From NCBI GenBank assembly GCA_964552325.1, contig CAZKHA010000132.1, positions 1 through 9,626 on the forward strand: 9,626 nt of DNA, in the 5' to 3' direction. The number at the start of each line of letters is the position of its first letter. Position 1 is the first letter of the stretch. Shown in pieces: positions 1 through 6,195 of this stretch. Below the pieces are notes generated by a model. That model saw only the letters and a program-made list of their open reading frames with translations. It made no database searches and was not told the origin of the DNA. Position numbers and translations under genes: made by a program. Source of the DNA: CAZKCK01 sp964552325 (lineage in GTDB: Bacteria > Bacteroidota > Bacteroidia > Bacteroidales > TTA-H9).

Positions 1-1534
1 TTGCCAAAACATTGTTTTCGAACAGCGAATGATAGCGGTCTTCGTTTTCTTGCAGTTCGTCTTCTATTTGCTTACGGTGGTCTTCATTGCCAATGGCTGC
101 GGCAATAATGCCCATTATTTCTTGATCTTCGGGGCTTATAGTCCTATTCTCTTGATAAACCACACACAGCGAGCCTACAGCTTGGCCCTTTGATCGTACG
201 GCGATTCCACAATAGGTTTGCAGCCCATAGGCCGATACATTGGGGTCGGTGGTGGCATAAGAAGTTTCTTGCAACCCATAAATAACGAGTGGGTCTTCTA
301 AACCCTTTTTTATAACATCATAGCATATATGCCCATCGGGTTTATCGGTAGGTTTGAAATCGGGTGGGGTAAGCCATTGGCCAATGGAGCAAAGTTCGCC
401 ATTTTGCAAACGGTTGTACAAGGCACAGGTGGCGTTTAATAGTTCGCCACACAACGCAGTTAATTTCGTTATGTTTTGGTTGCCGTCAGGGCCTAAAGTC
501 GTTAGGCAATCATTGATTTTTTGAAGTTTCAGGCTGTTTTGTTGAAGCTTTTCTTTATGTGCTTTCACCTGGGTTATATCCCTCGAAATGCCAAAGAGCA
601 CCTTTTGGCCATTCCATGAGCCATGGGAGATTTTTGTTTCAACGGGTATTTCATGGCCTTGTTTGTCAAGCAGTGGAATGGTGCAGTAATAGCTGTCGCC
701 CTTAAACATGGCGTCCACAATTTTTAGTACTTCGTCTTTTTTATCTTCGGGATGAAGTGCGAAGACTGATTGGCCGATAATTTCATGGGGTTGGTATCCA
801 AGCCTTTGGGTAACAACAGGGTTAATTTCAACAAATGTGCCTGATGCATCCACCACAAAAGCAAAATCGTCAAGGCTATCAAAGAAAGAATTCAGGTTTT
901 CTTGGCTTCTATGTGAGGCCTCTTCTGCATGAATTCTACTTATTGTTCCTCCAATAATGGAAGCTAAGGAATCAAAAAATTCAAGATCGTTGTCGCTAAT
1001 ATCTGCTGCGGTTTTAGAGCCAAGGTTAAACGCCCCAATTATTGCTTCGTGATAAAAAATGGGTATAGAACAAACCATGCTCAGCCCCTCTTGTTTATAC
1101 AAATGCTTGTTTGGCAACTGTTGGATACCCGTAAGGTTCATGCACAGTATTTTTCCTTCATGAAGGGCCTTATAGGATGGTGATTCTGAGGTATAAAGAC
1201 TTGTTTTTTGGATAAACTCGGGGCTTAAGTTGCGATAAGCTGCCAAGCGAATACAGTTTTCATGTTGATAGCTAATGTAAATGCCGCCACAATCAATGGG
1301 ATGAATGGTGCATATCACATCAATAATGTATTGAAGTGCCTTCTCCAAATTGCTGCATTGGCTTAAAAACAAGAGCAATTGGTGTTGTATATGAAGTTGC
1401 TTTTGCTGTATGCTGCCTTCGGAATCAATTGCTTCGAAGGTTGCTGAATTTGGTGATAACAAATTCTTTGTACGTATAATCCTGCGAGTTACCTCATCAA
1501 GTATTCCCTCATCAGGTTCAAGGTTATTATCCAT
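1..1534 (-). CDS. Multi-domain GAF/PAS sensor protein, C-terminus outside window
   Basis: Open frame read leftward from ATG at 1534 to the window edge, giving 511 residues with no stop. In order I see: a short N-terminal segment; a GAF-like domain at about residues 53-200; a PAS domain at about 217-325, opening with FFDSLDDFAFVVDASG and closing with the typical GISRDITQVK; a second GAF-like domain at about 337-490; and a charged helical linker followed by ENEDRYRSLFENN, the usual opening of another PAS domain. No signal peptide or membrane segment is visible, so this part should be cytoplasmic. GAF and PAS domains bind small ligands or cofactors. The output module (histidine kinase, GGDEF or other) is not in the window, so the biochemical role cannot be named; a sensor histidine kinase is the commonest arrangement. 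It starts 216 nt beyond the kinase gene on the same strand, and I see no clear consensus promoter in that gap. Confidence 0.85.
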   Translation of the reverse strand, partial: MDNNLEPDEGILDEVTRRIIRTKNLLSPNSATFEAIDSEGSIQQKQLHIQHQLLLFLSQCSNLEKALQYIIDVICTIHPIDCGGIYISYQHENCIRLAAYRNLSPEFIQKTSLYTSESPSYKALHEGKILCMNLTGIQQLPNKHLYKQEGLSMVCSIPIFYHEAIIGAFNLGSKTAADISDNDLEFFDSLASIIGGTISRIHAEEASHRSQENLNSFFDSLDDFAFVVDASGTFVEINPVVTQRLGYQPHEIIGQSVFALHPEDKKDEVLKIVDAMFKGDSYYCTIPLLDKQGHEIPVETKISHGSWNGQKVLFGISRDITQVKAHKEKLQQNSLKLQKINDCLTTLGPDGNQNITKLTALCGELLNATCALYNRLQNGELCSIGQWLTPPDFKPTDKPDGHICYDVIKKGLEDPLVIYGLQETSYATTDPNVSAYGLQTYCGIAVRSKGQAVGSLCVVYQENRTISPEDQEIMGIIAAAIGNEDHRKQIEDELQENEDRYHSLFENNVLA

Positions 1535-1741
1535 AAAAGCTATCGGTTCATGGTATGATACGTAAGTGCCCTAAAGGATTAAATCTAGGAAACGGTATGG
1601 TATGGTTGTGTGAAGTTTTGATACTGCCTAAAAGGGTTTCAATTTGCAAATGAGGCCGTAAAGGTATTGATTTTTTTGTTTGGGAGGATTAATCTTGTAG
1701 TTTTTATCCGTTTATGTGTTTTTTTCGAAAACCAAAGGCTA

Positions 1742-1768
1742 CTTCATGACCTAAAAAAGGCCATGAAG
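1742..1768 (-). terminator. Hairpin overlapping the kinase stop codon
   Basis: Two 11-nt arms, 1742-1752 and 1758-1768, are complementary except at one position, which becomes a G-U pair in minus-strand RNA. The 5-nt loop falls in an A/T run. The TAG stop of the kinase gene (1753-1751) sits at the loop edge, so one arm is coding. No clean U-run follows the stem, so termination is only a possibility; it may instead protect the mRNA 3' end. The remaining 1535-1741 stretch, upstream of the sensor gene, shows no clear TAnnTTTG element. Confidence 0.35.
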
Positions 1769-2365
1769 GTTTGCGTTTATCTTTTCAATAATCTGGCCTA
1801 GGTCTTCGGGGTTATGGGCAAAGTCGATGTTGTCAACATCAATTATCAGCAACTTTCCGGCATCGTATTTGCTAATCCAGGCCTCATAGCGCTCGTTCAA
1901 GCGTTTCAAATAGTCCAGTCTGATGCTCTCTTCGTAGGCGCGTCCCCTTTTTTGGATGTTTTTTACCAAAGTAGGAACGGTTGAACGCAAATAGATTAAT
2001 AGATCGGGTGGGTTGATAAACGAAACCATGAGTTCGAACAACTGGGTGTAATTGTCAAAATCACGGGTGTCCATTAGGTTCATGTCGTGTAGGTTGGGAG
2101 CAAAAATAAAGGCGTCTTCATAAATAGTACGATCTTGGATAACCGTTTTTGCACCTTTGCGTATGTCAACTACCTGCCGGAAACGGCTGTTGAGAAAATA
2201 CACCTGAAGGTTGAACGACCAGCGTTGCATGTCGTCATAAAAACTATGCAGATACGGGTTGGTGTCCACATCCTCATAATGAGGCTCCCAGCCAAAACGT
2301 TTTGAAAGCAGCGTGGTAAGGGTGGTTTTCCCTGATCCAATATTTCCAGCAATTGCGATGTGCAT
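1751..2365 (-). CDS. Deoxynucleoside kinase
   Basis: A 204-residue protein of the deoxynucleoside kinase family (dGK/dAK/dCK-like), which phosphorylates deoxynucleosides to deoxynucleoside monophosphates in the cytoplasmic salvage pathway. The N-terminus MHIAIAGNIGSGKTT carries the P-loop (G7-T14). EDVDTNPYL at about 31-39 is the substrate-side acidic region, DRTIYEDAFIF at 78-88 corresponds to the DRS/ERS-type motif with E83, and the lid region KRGRAYEES at 139-147 holds the arginines expected near the phosphates. The frame extends upstream to an ATG at 2440. I chose ATG 2365 because family members begin directly at the P-loop strand and the 25 extra residues are tyrosine/asparagine-rich and unlike the family. 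Substrate preference (dG, dA or dC) cannot be read from sequence alone. It lies 112 nt downstream of the GH3-like gene on the same strand and may share its transcript. Confidence 0.9.
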   Translation of the reverse strand: MHIAIAGNIGSGKTTLTTLLSKRFGWEPHYEDVDTNPYLHSFYDDMQRWSFNLQVYFLNSRFRQVVDIRKGAKTVIQDRTIYEDAFIFAPNLHDMNLMDTRDFDNYTQLFELMVSFINPPDLLIYLRSTVPTLVKNIQKRGRAYEESIRLDYLKRLNERYEAWISKYDAGKLLIIDVDNIDFAHNPEDLGQIIEKINANLHGLF

Positions 2366-2477
2366 ATAAGTGAGATTATAGTTAATATTCAATACGTTAT
2401 AGATATATTTCCATTCAACGGACTCCTTGTGCCTGGCCACTTAGGATGCCTAGAAAACGGTGGCAAATTAGTAAAAT

Positions 2478-3995
2478 TTATGATTTCAAGAGCTGTTTTA
2501 TTTCATCAATGTACTGTCTGTTGTTCGACAACCGCGGCACTTTGTTTTGGCCACCTAGTTTACCTTTTAGTTTGAGCCAATTATAAAAGGTACCTTGTGG
2601 AACTTCGGTTATAATAGGCAGATTCAGGATCATGTTATGATAGCGTTTGGCTTCGTAATCGGAGTTGAGGGCTTTAAGCGCATTGTCAAATATTTCGGTA
2701 AAGTACTCCAAGTTTTCCGGGGCTTTCTCAAATTCAACCAACCATTCATGGGCGCCGTTTTTACCCTGTTCAAAATATACGGGTGCACCTGTATATTCCG
2801 AAACAATTGACCCACACCGGCTACAGGCCGTATCAAAGGCTTTTTCGGCATTGTCAACAATTAGTTCTTCGCCAAAAGCATTGATAAAGTGACGTGTACG
2901 CCCCGTAATCCGTATCCTGTAGGGCATGGTGCTGGTAAATACAATGGTGTCGCCAATCAAATAGCGCCAAAGCCCGCCATTGGTCGAAATAATTATGGCA
3001 TAGTTTATTCCAGGTACTGCTTGGCCTAAGGTGATGGTTTTGGTTGAAATACTGCCATCCATATTTATCTCGGCAAACTCATAAAAGATGCCATAATCCA
3101 ACATCAACAGCATACTGTCATTTTCACTCAAATCCTGGATACCAAAAAAGCCTTCAGAAGCATTATATGTTTCCATGTAATTAACGCTGGGCGAACTAAT
3201 TATCTCGTTAAACTGTCGCCTGTAGGGATGAAAACTCACGCCCCCATGAAAAAAGACTTCCAAGTTTGGCCACACTTCCGATATATCACTCTTGCCCGTA
3301 ATCTGTAAAATGTGCTTCATTAATAACAATGTCCAACTGGGCACACCGGCAATATTTGTAACGTTTTCAATTGAAGTGGCCTTGGCCATTTGGTCTATTT
3401 TGCTTTCCCATTCATCCATTAAAGCAATCGAAAGCTGGGGCGTGCGCAAAAACTCGGCCCAAAAAGGAAGGTTTTGGATAAGGATAGCCGAAAGGTCACC
3501 ATCATAATAAAGCTCGTTGTTAACCTCCCTAAACGTATGCGAACCTCCCATACCCAAGCCTTTGCCTTCAAAAATATTCGTGTCGGGGTGGTTGTTGCAA
3601 TATATTGAGAGTAGATCCTTGCCGGCTTTAAAATGACATTCTTCAAGGCTTTCGGTACTTACAGGTATAAACTTGCTCTTATCGCTGGTGGTGCCACTCG
3701 ATTTGGCAAACCATTTTATTTCGGTGTTCCATAAAATATTTTGCTCACCGGCCCTAACACGGTCAATATAAGGTTTTAAGGCGTCGTAATCGCTAACCGG
3801 CACGCGCTTCTTAAACTCTTCGTACGATGCAATGCTCTTGAAGTCGTACATTTTGCCCCATTCGGTATCGCGGGCTGATGTAATAAGTTTTTTAAACCAA
3901 TCATTTTGAACATCATGAGGGTATTTCATGAAGAGTTCAATTTGGTGGATTCGTTTTTTCATAAGCCATGAAAGTACCGAATTCAAGAGAGCCAT
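2478..3995 (-). CDS. GH3-like acyl-adenylating protein (GH3 auxin-responsive promoter family)
   Basis: A 505-residue cytoplasmic protein of the GH3 family, a branch of the ANL adenylating enzymes. Plant members adenylate a carboxylic acid (jasmonate, auxin, benzoates) and join it to an amino acid. The role of the bacterial members is largely unknown, so no substrate is assigned here. Visible motifs are the nucleotide-binding loop KSSGTTSDKSKF at 98-109, YNASEG at 277-282, YLIGDT at 345-350 and GRTRHFINAFGEE at 365-377 near the hinge before the C-terminal domain, which runs to the end with WLKLKGKLGGQNKVPRL. The length is normal for the family and I see no break. ATG 3995 is chosen because it lies just downstream of a consensus promoter. 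It is transcribed away from the arsenic cluster and is probably unrelated to it. Confidence 0.88.
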   Translation of the reverse strand: MALLNSVLSWLMKKRIHQIELFMKYPHDVQNDWFKKLITSARDTEWGKMYDFKSIASYEEFKKRVPVSDYDALKPYIDRVRAGEQNILWNTEIKWFAKSSGTTSDKSKFIPVSTESLEECHFKAGKDLLSIYCNNHPDTNIFEGKGLGMGGSHTFREVNNELYYDGDLSAILIQNLPFWAEFLRTPQLSIALMDEWESKIDQMAKATSIENVTNIAGVPSWTLLLMKHILQITGKSDISEVWPNLEVFFHGGVSFHPYRRQFNEIISSPSVNYMETYNASEGFFGIQDLSENDSMLLMLDYGIFYEFAEINMDGSISTKTITLGQAVPGINYAIIISTNGGLWRYLIGDTIVFTSTMPYRIRITGRTRHFINAFGEELIVDNAEKAFDTACSRCGSIVSEYTGAPVYFEQGKNGAHEWLVEFEKAPENLEYFTEIFDNALKALNSDYEAKRYHNMILNLPIITEVPQGTFYNWLKLKGKLGGQNKVPRLSNNRQYIDEIKQLLKS

Positions 3996-4014
3996 ACCTG
4001 GTGAGATTAGGTTT

Positions 4015-4045
4015 CAAAATTACGGTTTTATTGCGACCTCTGCAA
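4015..4045 (-). promoter_or_regulatory. Bacteroidota-type promoter of the GH3-like gene
   Basis: On the minus strand, TTG (4045-4043), a 20-nt spacer and TAATTTTG (4022-4015) match the TTG-N17-23-TAnnTTTG promoter consensus of the phylum. Transcription would begin about 5-10 nt further on, leaving a short leader of roughly 10-15 nt before ATG 3995. No ribosome-binding site is evident, as is usual in Bacteroidota. Confidence 0.65.
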
Positions 4046-4127
4046 TCTAAGCCAAGCATTTTGCACCTTCAATCGCTTTTCAAAGGCATAAAAGTTTGAG
4101 TTTTTTCAAAAAAATTTCCCAAATTAC

Positions 4128-4157
4128 TTGCGTTTGTCGAAACTTGTTGTACTTTTG
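4128..4157 (+). promoter_or_regulatory. Bacteroidota-type promoter of the arsenic cluster
   Basis: TTG at 4128-4130, a 19-nt spacer and TACTTTTG at 4150-4157 fit the TTG-N17-23-TAnnTTTG consensus exactly. The start site would fall at about 4162-4166, inside the inverted repeat directly downstream. The leader would be only about 16-20 nt, ending at the arsR ATG at 4182. It is divergent from the GH3-like promoter; the two -7 elements lie about 130 nt apart. Confidence 0.7.
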
Positions 4158-4182
4158 TTTCGTAAAACTACGAAATACGAAA
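4158..4182 (+). promoter_or_regulatory. Probable ArsR operator, three TACGAAA half-sites
   Basis: A perfect 7-bp inverted repeat, TTTCGTA (4158-4164) and TACGAAA (4169-4175), is separated by AAAC. It is followed without gap by a second direct copy of TACGAAA (4176-4182), whose last A is the first base of the arsR ATG. The array starts one base after the TAnnTTTG element and covers the expected transcription start, which is where a repressor would block initiation. ArsR-family repressors bind such dyads as dimers. Assignment to this ArsR is inferred from position. Confidence 0.7.
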
Positions 4183-4508
4183 TGAAGCCAAAATATACTG
4201 AAAAACAATTGAATACAGCGCGTTTTGCCAAAGCACTTGGGCATCCGGTACGTATTCAGATTCTCGAGATCCTCTCCCAACAGTCGTGTTGCTACAGTGG
4301 CGATTTGTGCGAAGTCCTGCCTATTGCGCGTAGCACTTTATCACAGCACTTGAATGAATTGAAAAGTGCCGGATTGATTCAAGGCGAGGTTAACCCTCCC
4401 AAAATAAAGTATTGCATACACCCCAAAAACTGGATGGAAGCCCAAGCCTTGTTGGTTAAATTATTCCAATTGAAACAAACGGTGTCAGATGCATGCACTA
4501 TTGACTAA
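4182..4508 (+). CDS. arsR: ArsR/SmtB-family repressor of the arsenic cluster
   Basis: A 108-residue winged-helix repressor. RFAKALGHPVRIQILEIL at about 14-31 is the ArsR-family opening helix, and the recognition helix lies in RSTLSQHLNELKSAGLI at about 50-66, followed by a short wing. Such proteins dissociate from DNA on binding As(III) through cysteines. Here Cys36, Cys37 and Cys43 sit in CCYSGDLC, just before the recognition helix, instead of the classical CVCDLC-type ELCVCDL site. Cys78 and Cys105 lie further on. The frame can be extended upstream to a TTG at 4128, but that codon is the -33 element and the extension encodes the operator, so ATG 4182 is used. It is first in the cluster, 25 nt before arsE, and is probably autoregulated through the operator over its start. 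Confidence 0.9.
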   Translation: MKPKYTEKQLNTARFAKALGHPVRIQILEILSQQSCCYSGDLCEVLPIARSTLSQHLNELKSAGLIQGEVNPPKIKYCIHPKNWMEAQALLVKLFQLKQTVSDACTID

Positions 4509-4533
4509 TTGAAACCCACTAAGATACTGAATC

Positions 4534-4770
4534 ATGTCAAAGAAAATTATCGTACTGGGCACAGGTTGCCCAAAATGCCATCAACTCGAAAAAATGGTGG
4601 CCGAACACGTTCAAACCTACGGCATTCAAGCCGAAATAAGTAAAGAAACCGATATCGTCAAAATTATGGGATACGGTATTATGTCCACACCCGGTTTGGT
4701 GGTGGATGGAAAAGTGGTGATGAGCGGGCGGTTGCCAACTGCTGATGATTTGAAAAAGTTTATTGGATAA
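4534..4770 (+). CDS. arsE: Small thioredoxin-like protein, ArsE-like
   Basis: A 78-residue cytoplasmic thioredoxin-fold protein of the short TM0996/MTH895-like type. It has no signal peptide. The redox motif is GCPKC (Cys12, Cys15), and STPGLVVDG at 51-59 contains the cis-proline loop facing the active site. Directly before ArsF- and ArsG-like genes, it fits ArsE of the arsEFG cluster, reported in Shewanella putrefaciens to act with ArsF in reducing nitroaromatic arsenicals such as roxarsone and nitarsone. The fold and active site are plain. The ArsE label rests on context, because similar small thioredoxins also accompany other ars genes and CcdA-like proteins. Confidence 0.78.
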   Translation: MSKKIIVLGTGCPKCHQLEKMVAEHVQTYGIQAEISKETDIVKIMGYGIMSTPGLVVDGKVVMSGRLPTADDLKKFIG

Positions 4771-5071
4771 TTAATTCTGCTGGTGCCGATTGAGGATGCT
4801 TGTTTTAATAAGGATGCTCACTTCATCGCTTTGCAATTGTAATTTTATATTTTCCAACTAATAATAACTAATCATTGATGTCCGCTAAAAATAAGGATAT
4901 TCTTCGCTATGATCAGAATGACAGGATATTATACAAAATTCGGATGGCGGGTGCCTATAGACAAACATAAAAGCCTGTCATTGGTAGCGTAAAGTAATGA
5001 AGCGAGGAATCTTAAAATATTTTGAACTTTTTACCTAACAATAGTGATAACTAATTTAAATACATTTTTTT
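4771..5071 (+). other. 301-nt gap inside the arsenic cluster
   Basis: No gene with recognisable features is present. The gap holds an 8-nt direct repeat AGGATGCT (4793-4800 and 4811-4818), the imperfect inverted repeat annotated separately, and an A/T-rich stretch of about 55 nt before arsF. A 30-codon frame at 4878-4970 crosses the repeat and is not supported. TTTG at 5021-5024 could be a -33 element, but no good TAnnTTTG follows at the right distance, so an internal promoter for arsF is possible but not shown. Confidence 0.6.
4895..5013. repeat. Degenerate head-to-head inverted repeat (dispersed repeat type)
   Basis: Two related units face away from each other. Inner arms AATGACAGG (4917-4925) and CCTGTCATT (4974-4982) are perfect complements. 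Outer arms at 4895-4908 and 5001-5014 share AGCGA-GAAT-T in the same orientation relationship. Each unit reads CCTGTCATT, then an AGCG-containing middle, then AGCGARGAAT, resembling a dispersed intergenic repeat seen in many Bacteroidota and other genomes (TGTCATTCTGAGCG followed by AAGCGAAGAATC). Folded RNA would give a long imperfect stem with a 48-nt central loop. It could act as attenuator or mRNA stabiliser, or simply be a repeat insertion. Confidence 0.6.
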
Positions 5072-5479
5072 ATGCGTAAGATATTCATTCTAGTAAGTAT
5101 GGTTTTAGCAGTAACTACCCTGATGGGTCAGGCCAAAACCAATGTAAAAGCCGAGAAAAAGGTGGATGTTTATTATTTTCATGGCGCCCACCGCTGTCCA
5201 ACCTGTAATGCCATCGAAAAAGAAACCAAGGCTTTATTGGAATCCACCTTCAAAAAACAATTGGAAGATGGAACTATAAAATTCAATGTATTGAATCTCG
5301 AAGAGAAGAAAAACAAAGCGCTGGTTGAGAAATATGAGATATGGGGCTCCAGCCTTTTGTTGACTGATAAGAATGGCAAGGTGGTTAATCTAACCGATTT
5401 AGGATTTAGCAAGGCCCGTAATGAAGCCGCCGAATTTAAGGCAGATCTTAAAGCCGAACTCGACAAACTCTTGAAATAG
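5072..5479 (+). CDS. arsF: ArsF-like exported thioredoxin-fold protein
   Basis: A 135-residue protein with a clear signal peptide (MRKIF, then a hydrophobic stretch to about residue 18, with cleavage likely near G19/Q20) and no lipobox cysteine. The mature part is therefore periplasmic. It carries YYFHGAHRCPTCNAIEKET at 34-52 with redox cysteines Cys42 and Cys45, a thioredoxin-like fold and a lysine-rich C-terminus. This resembles the ArsF family, reported as a subunit needed with ArsE for reduction of nitrophenyl arsenicals in Shewanella putrefaciens. It begins 301 nt after arsE but only 5 nt before arsG, with which it must be co-transcribed. The electron donor is unknown. ArsG, a CcdA-like membrane protein, is a candidate (inference). 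Confidence 0.78.
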   Translation: MRKIFILVSMVLAVTTLMGQAKTNVKAEKKVDVYYFHGAHRCPTCNAIEKETKALLESTFKKQLEDGTIKFNVLNLEEKKNKALVEKYEIWGSSLLLTDKNGKVVNLTDLGFSKARNEAAEFKADLKAELDKLLK

Positions 5480-5484
5480 TTTTT

Positions 5485-6186
5485 ATGCAATTTCTTCAAA
5501 ACCTGCTCGATAATACGGAATGGCCAGTATTGTCAGCACTGTTGCTTGGGCTTATGACGGCTATAAGCCCATGTCCGTTGGCCACCAACATCACAGCCAT
5601 TGGATTCATTGGCAAGGATATCGAAGACCGGCGCAAGGTGTTCTACAACGGCTTACTCTATACCTTGGGACGGGTAGTGTCGTACACTTCGCTCGGATTG
5701 GCCTTTTATTTTGGTGCCAGTATGTTCAAGGTAGCTTCACTTTTCCAAGGCTGGGGCGAAAAGTTGTTAGGACCCTTATTGGTGCTGATTGGGCTTTTTA
5801 TGTTGGGCGTACTAAAACTAAACTTTGCCGGCCTCGCTGGGTTAAGCGAAAAAATTGGCAACCGAAGCAAATCCTTAGGTTTTTTGGGTCCATTATTGCT
5901 GGGGGTGGTTTTTGCACTTGCATTTTGCCCTTATAGCGGGGTTTTATACTTTGGTATGTTGATACCCATGACGTTGTCGTCATCCTCGGGATTATGGCTA
6001 CCAGTGGTATTTGCCATTGCCACAGCTTTGCCCGTCATCATTTTTGCATGGTTAATTGCTTTTGCGGTGGGTGGTGTTGGTAGTTTGTATAATAAAATAA
6101 AGGTGTTCGAAATTTGGTCGCGCCGCGTAATTGCCGTTTTATTTGTATTGACAGGTCTGTATCTTATTGCAATTCTTTGGCTTTAA
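5485..6186 (+). CDS. arsG: ArsG-like membrane protein (CcdA/DsbD fold)
   Basis: A 233-residue inner-membrane protein with about six hydrophobic segments (roughly 14-36, 54-78, 92-113, 132-158, 168-195 and 212-233). It matches the CcdA/DsbD transmembrane family, with cysteines in proline-flanked positions: SPCP with Cys30 in segment 1 and AFCPYSG with Cys148 in segment 4. In DsbD and CcdA the equivalent pair carries electrons across the membrane. Proteins of this subgroup next to arsE and arsF are named ArsG and were reported to export trivalent aromatic aminobenzyl arsenicals. The sequence supports the fold and the cysteine pair. Whether it exports arsenicals, relays electrons or both cannot be decided from sequence. 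It lies 5 nt after arsF and 9 nt before arsP. Confidence 0.82.
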   Translation: MQFLQNLLDNTEWPVLSALLLGLMTAISPCPLATNITAIGFIGKDIEDRRKVFYNGLLYTLGRVVSYTSLGLAFYFGASMFKVASLFQGWGEKLLGPLLVLIGLFMLGVLKLNFAGLAGLSEKIGNRSKSLGFLGPLLLGVVFALAFCPYSGVLYFGMLIPMTLSSSSGLWLPVVFAIATALPVIIFAWLIAFAVGGVGSLYNKIKVFEIWSRRVIAVLFVLTGLYLIAILWL

Positions 6187-6195
6187 ATTCGTACA

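Noticed and set aside
2366..2440. N-terminal extension of the deoxynucleoside kinase to ATG 2440
   Set aside because: Family members start at the P-loop strand, as ATG 2365 gives. The 25 added residues look like translated A/T-rich spacer.
2445..2475. Possible separate promoter for the kinase gene downstream of the GH3-like stop
   Set aside because: The best match on the minus strand has one base too few between TA and TTTG and no convincing -33 element, so co-transcription with the GH3-like gene is equally likely.
4128..4181. Upstream TTG start for ArsR adding 18 residues
   Set aside because: The codon coincides with the -33 promoter element and the extension would be encoded by the -7 element and operator, which lie at or before the transcription start.
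4878..4970. Short open frame of 30 codons between arsE and arsF
   Set aside because: It begins just before the left unit of the inverted repeat and its codons are mostly repeat sequence. No recognisable motif, ribosome-binding site or hydrophobic segment supports translation.
5021..5060. Internal promoter for arsF
   Set aside because: TTTG at 5021-5024 is present but no TAnnTTTG occurs at the required distance in this A/T-rich stretch.
5520..5936. Plus-strand open frame of 138 codons inside arsG
   Set aside because: It is the +1 shadow of arsG, whose own frame shows the membrane segments and paired cysteines; the shadow has no motif.
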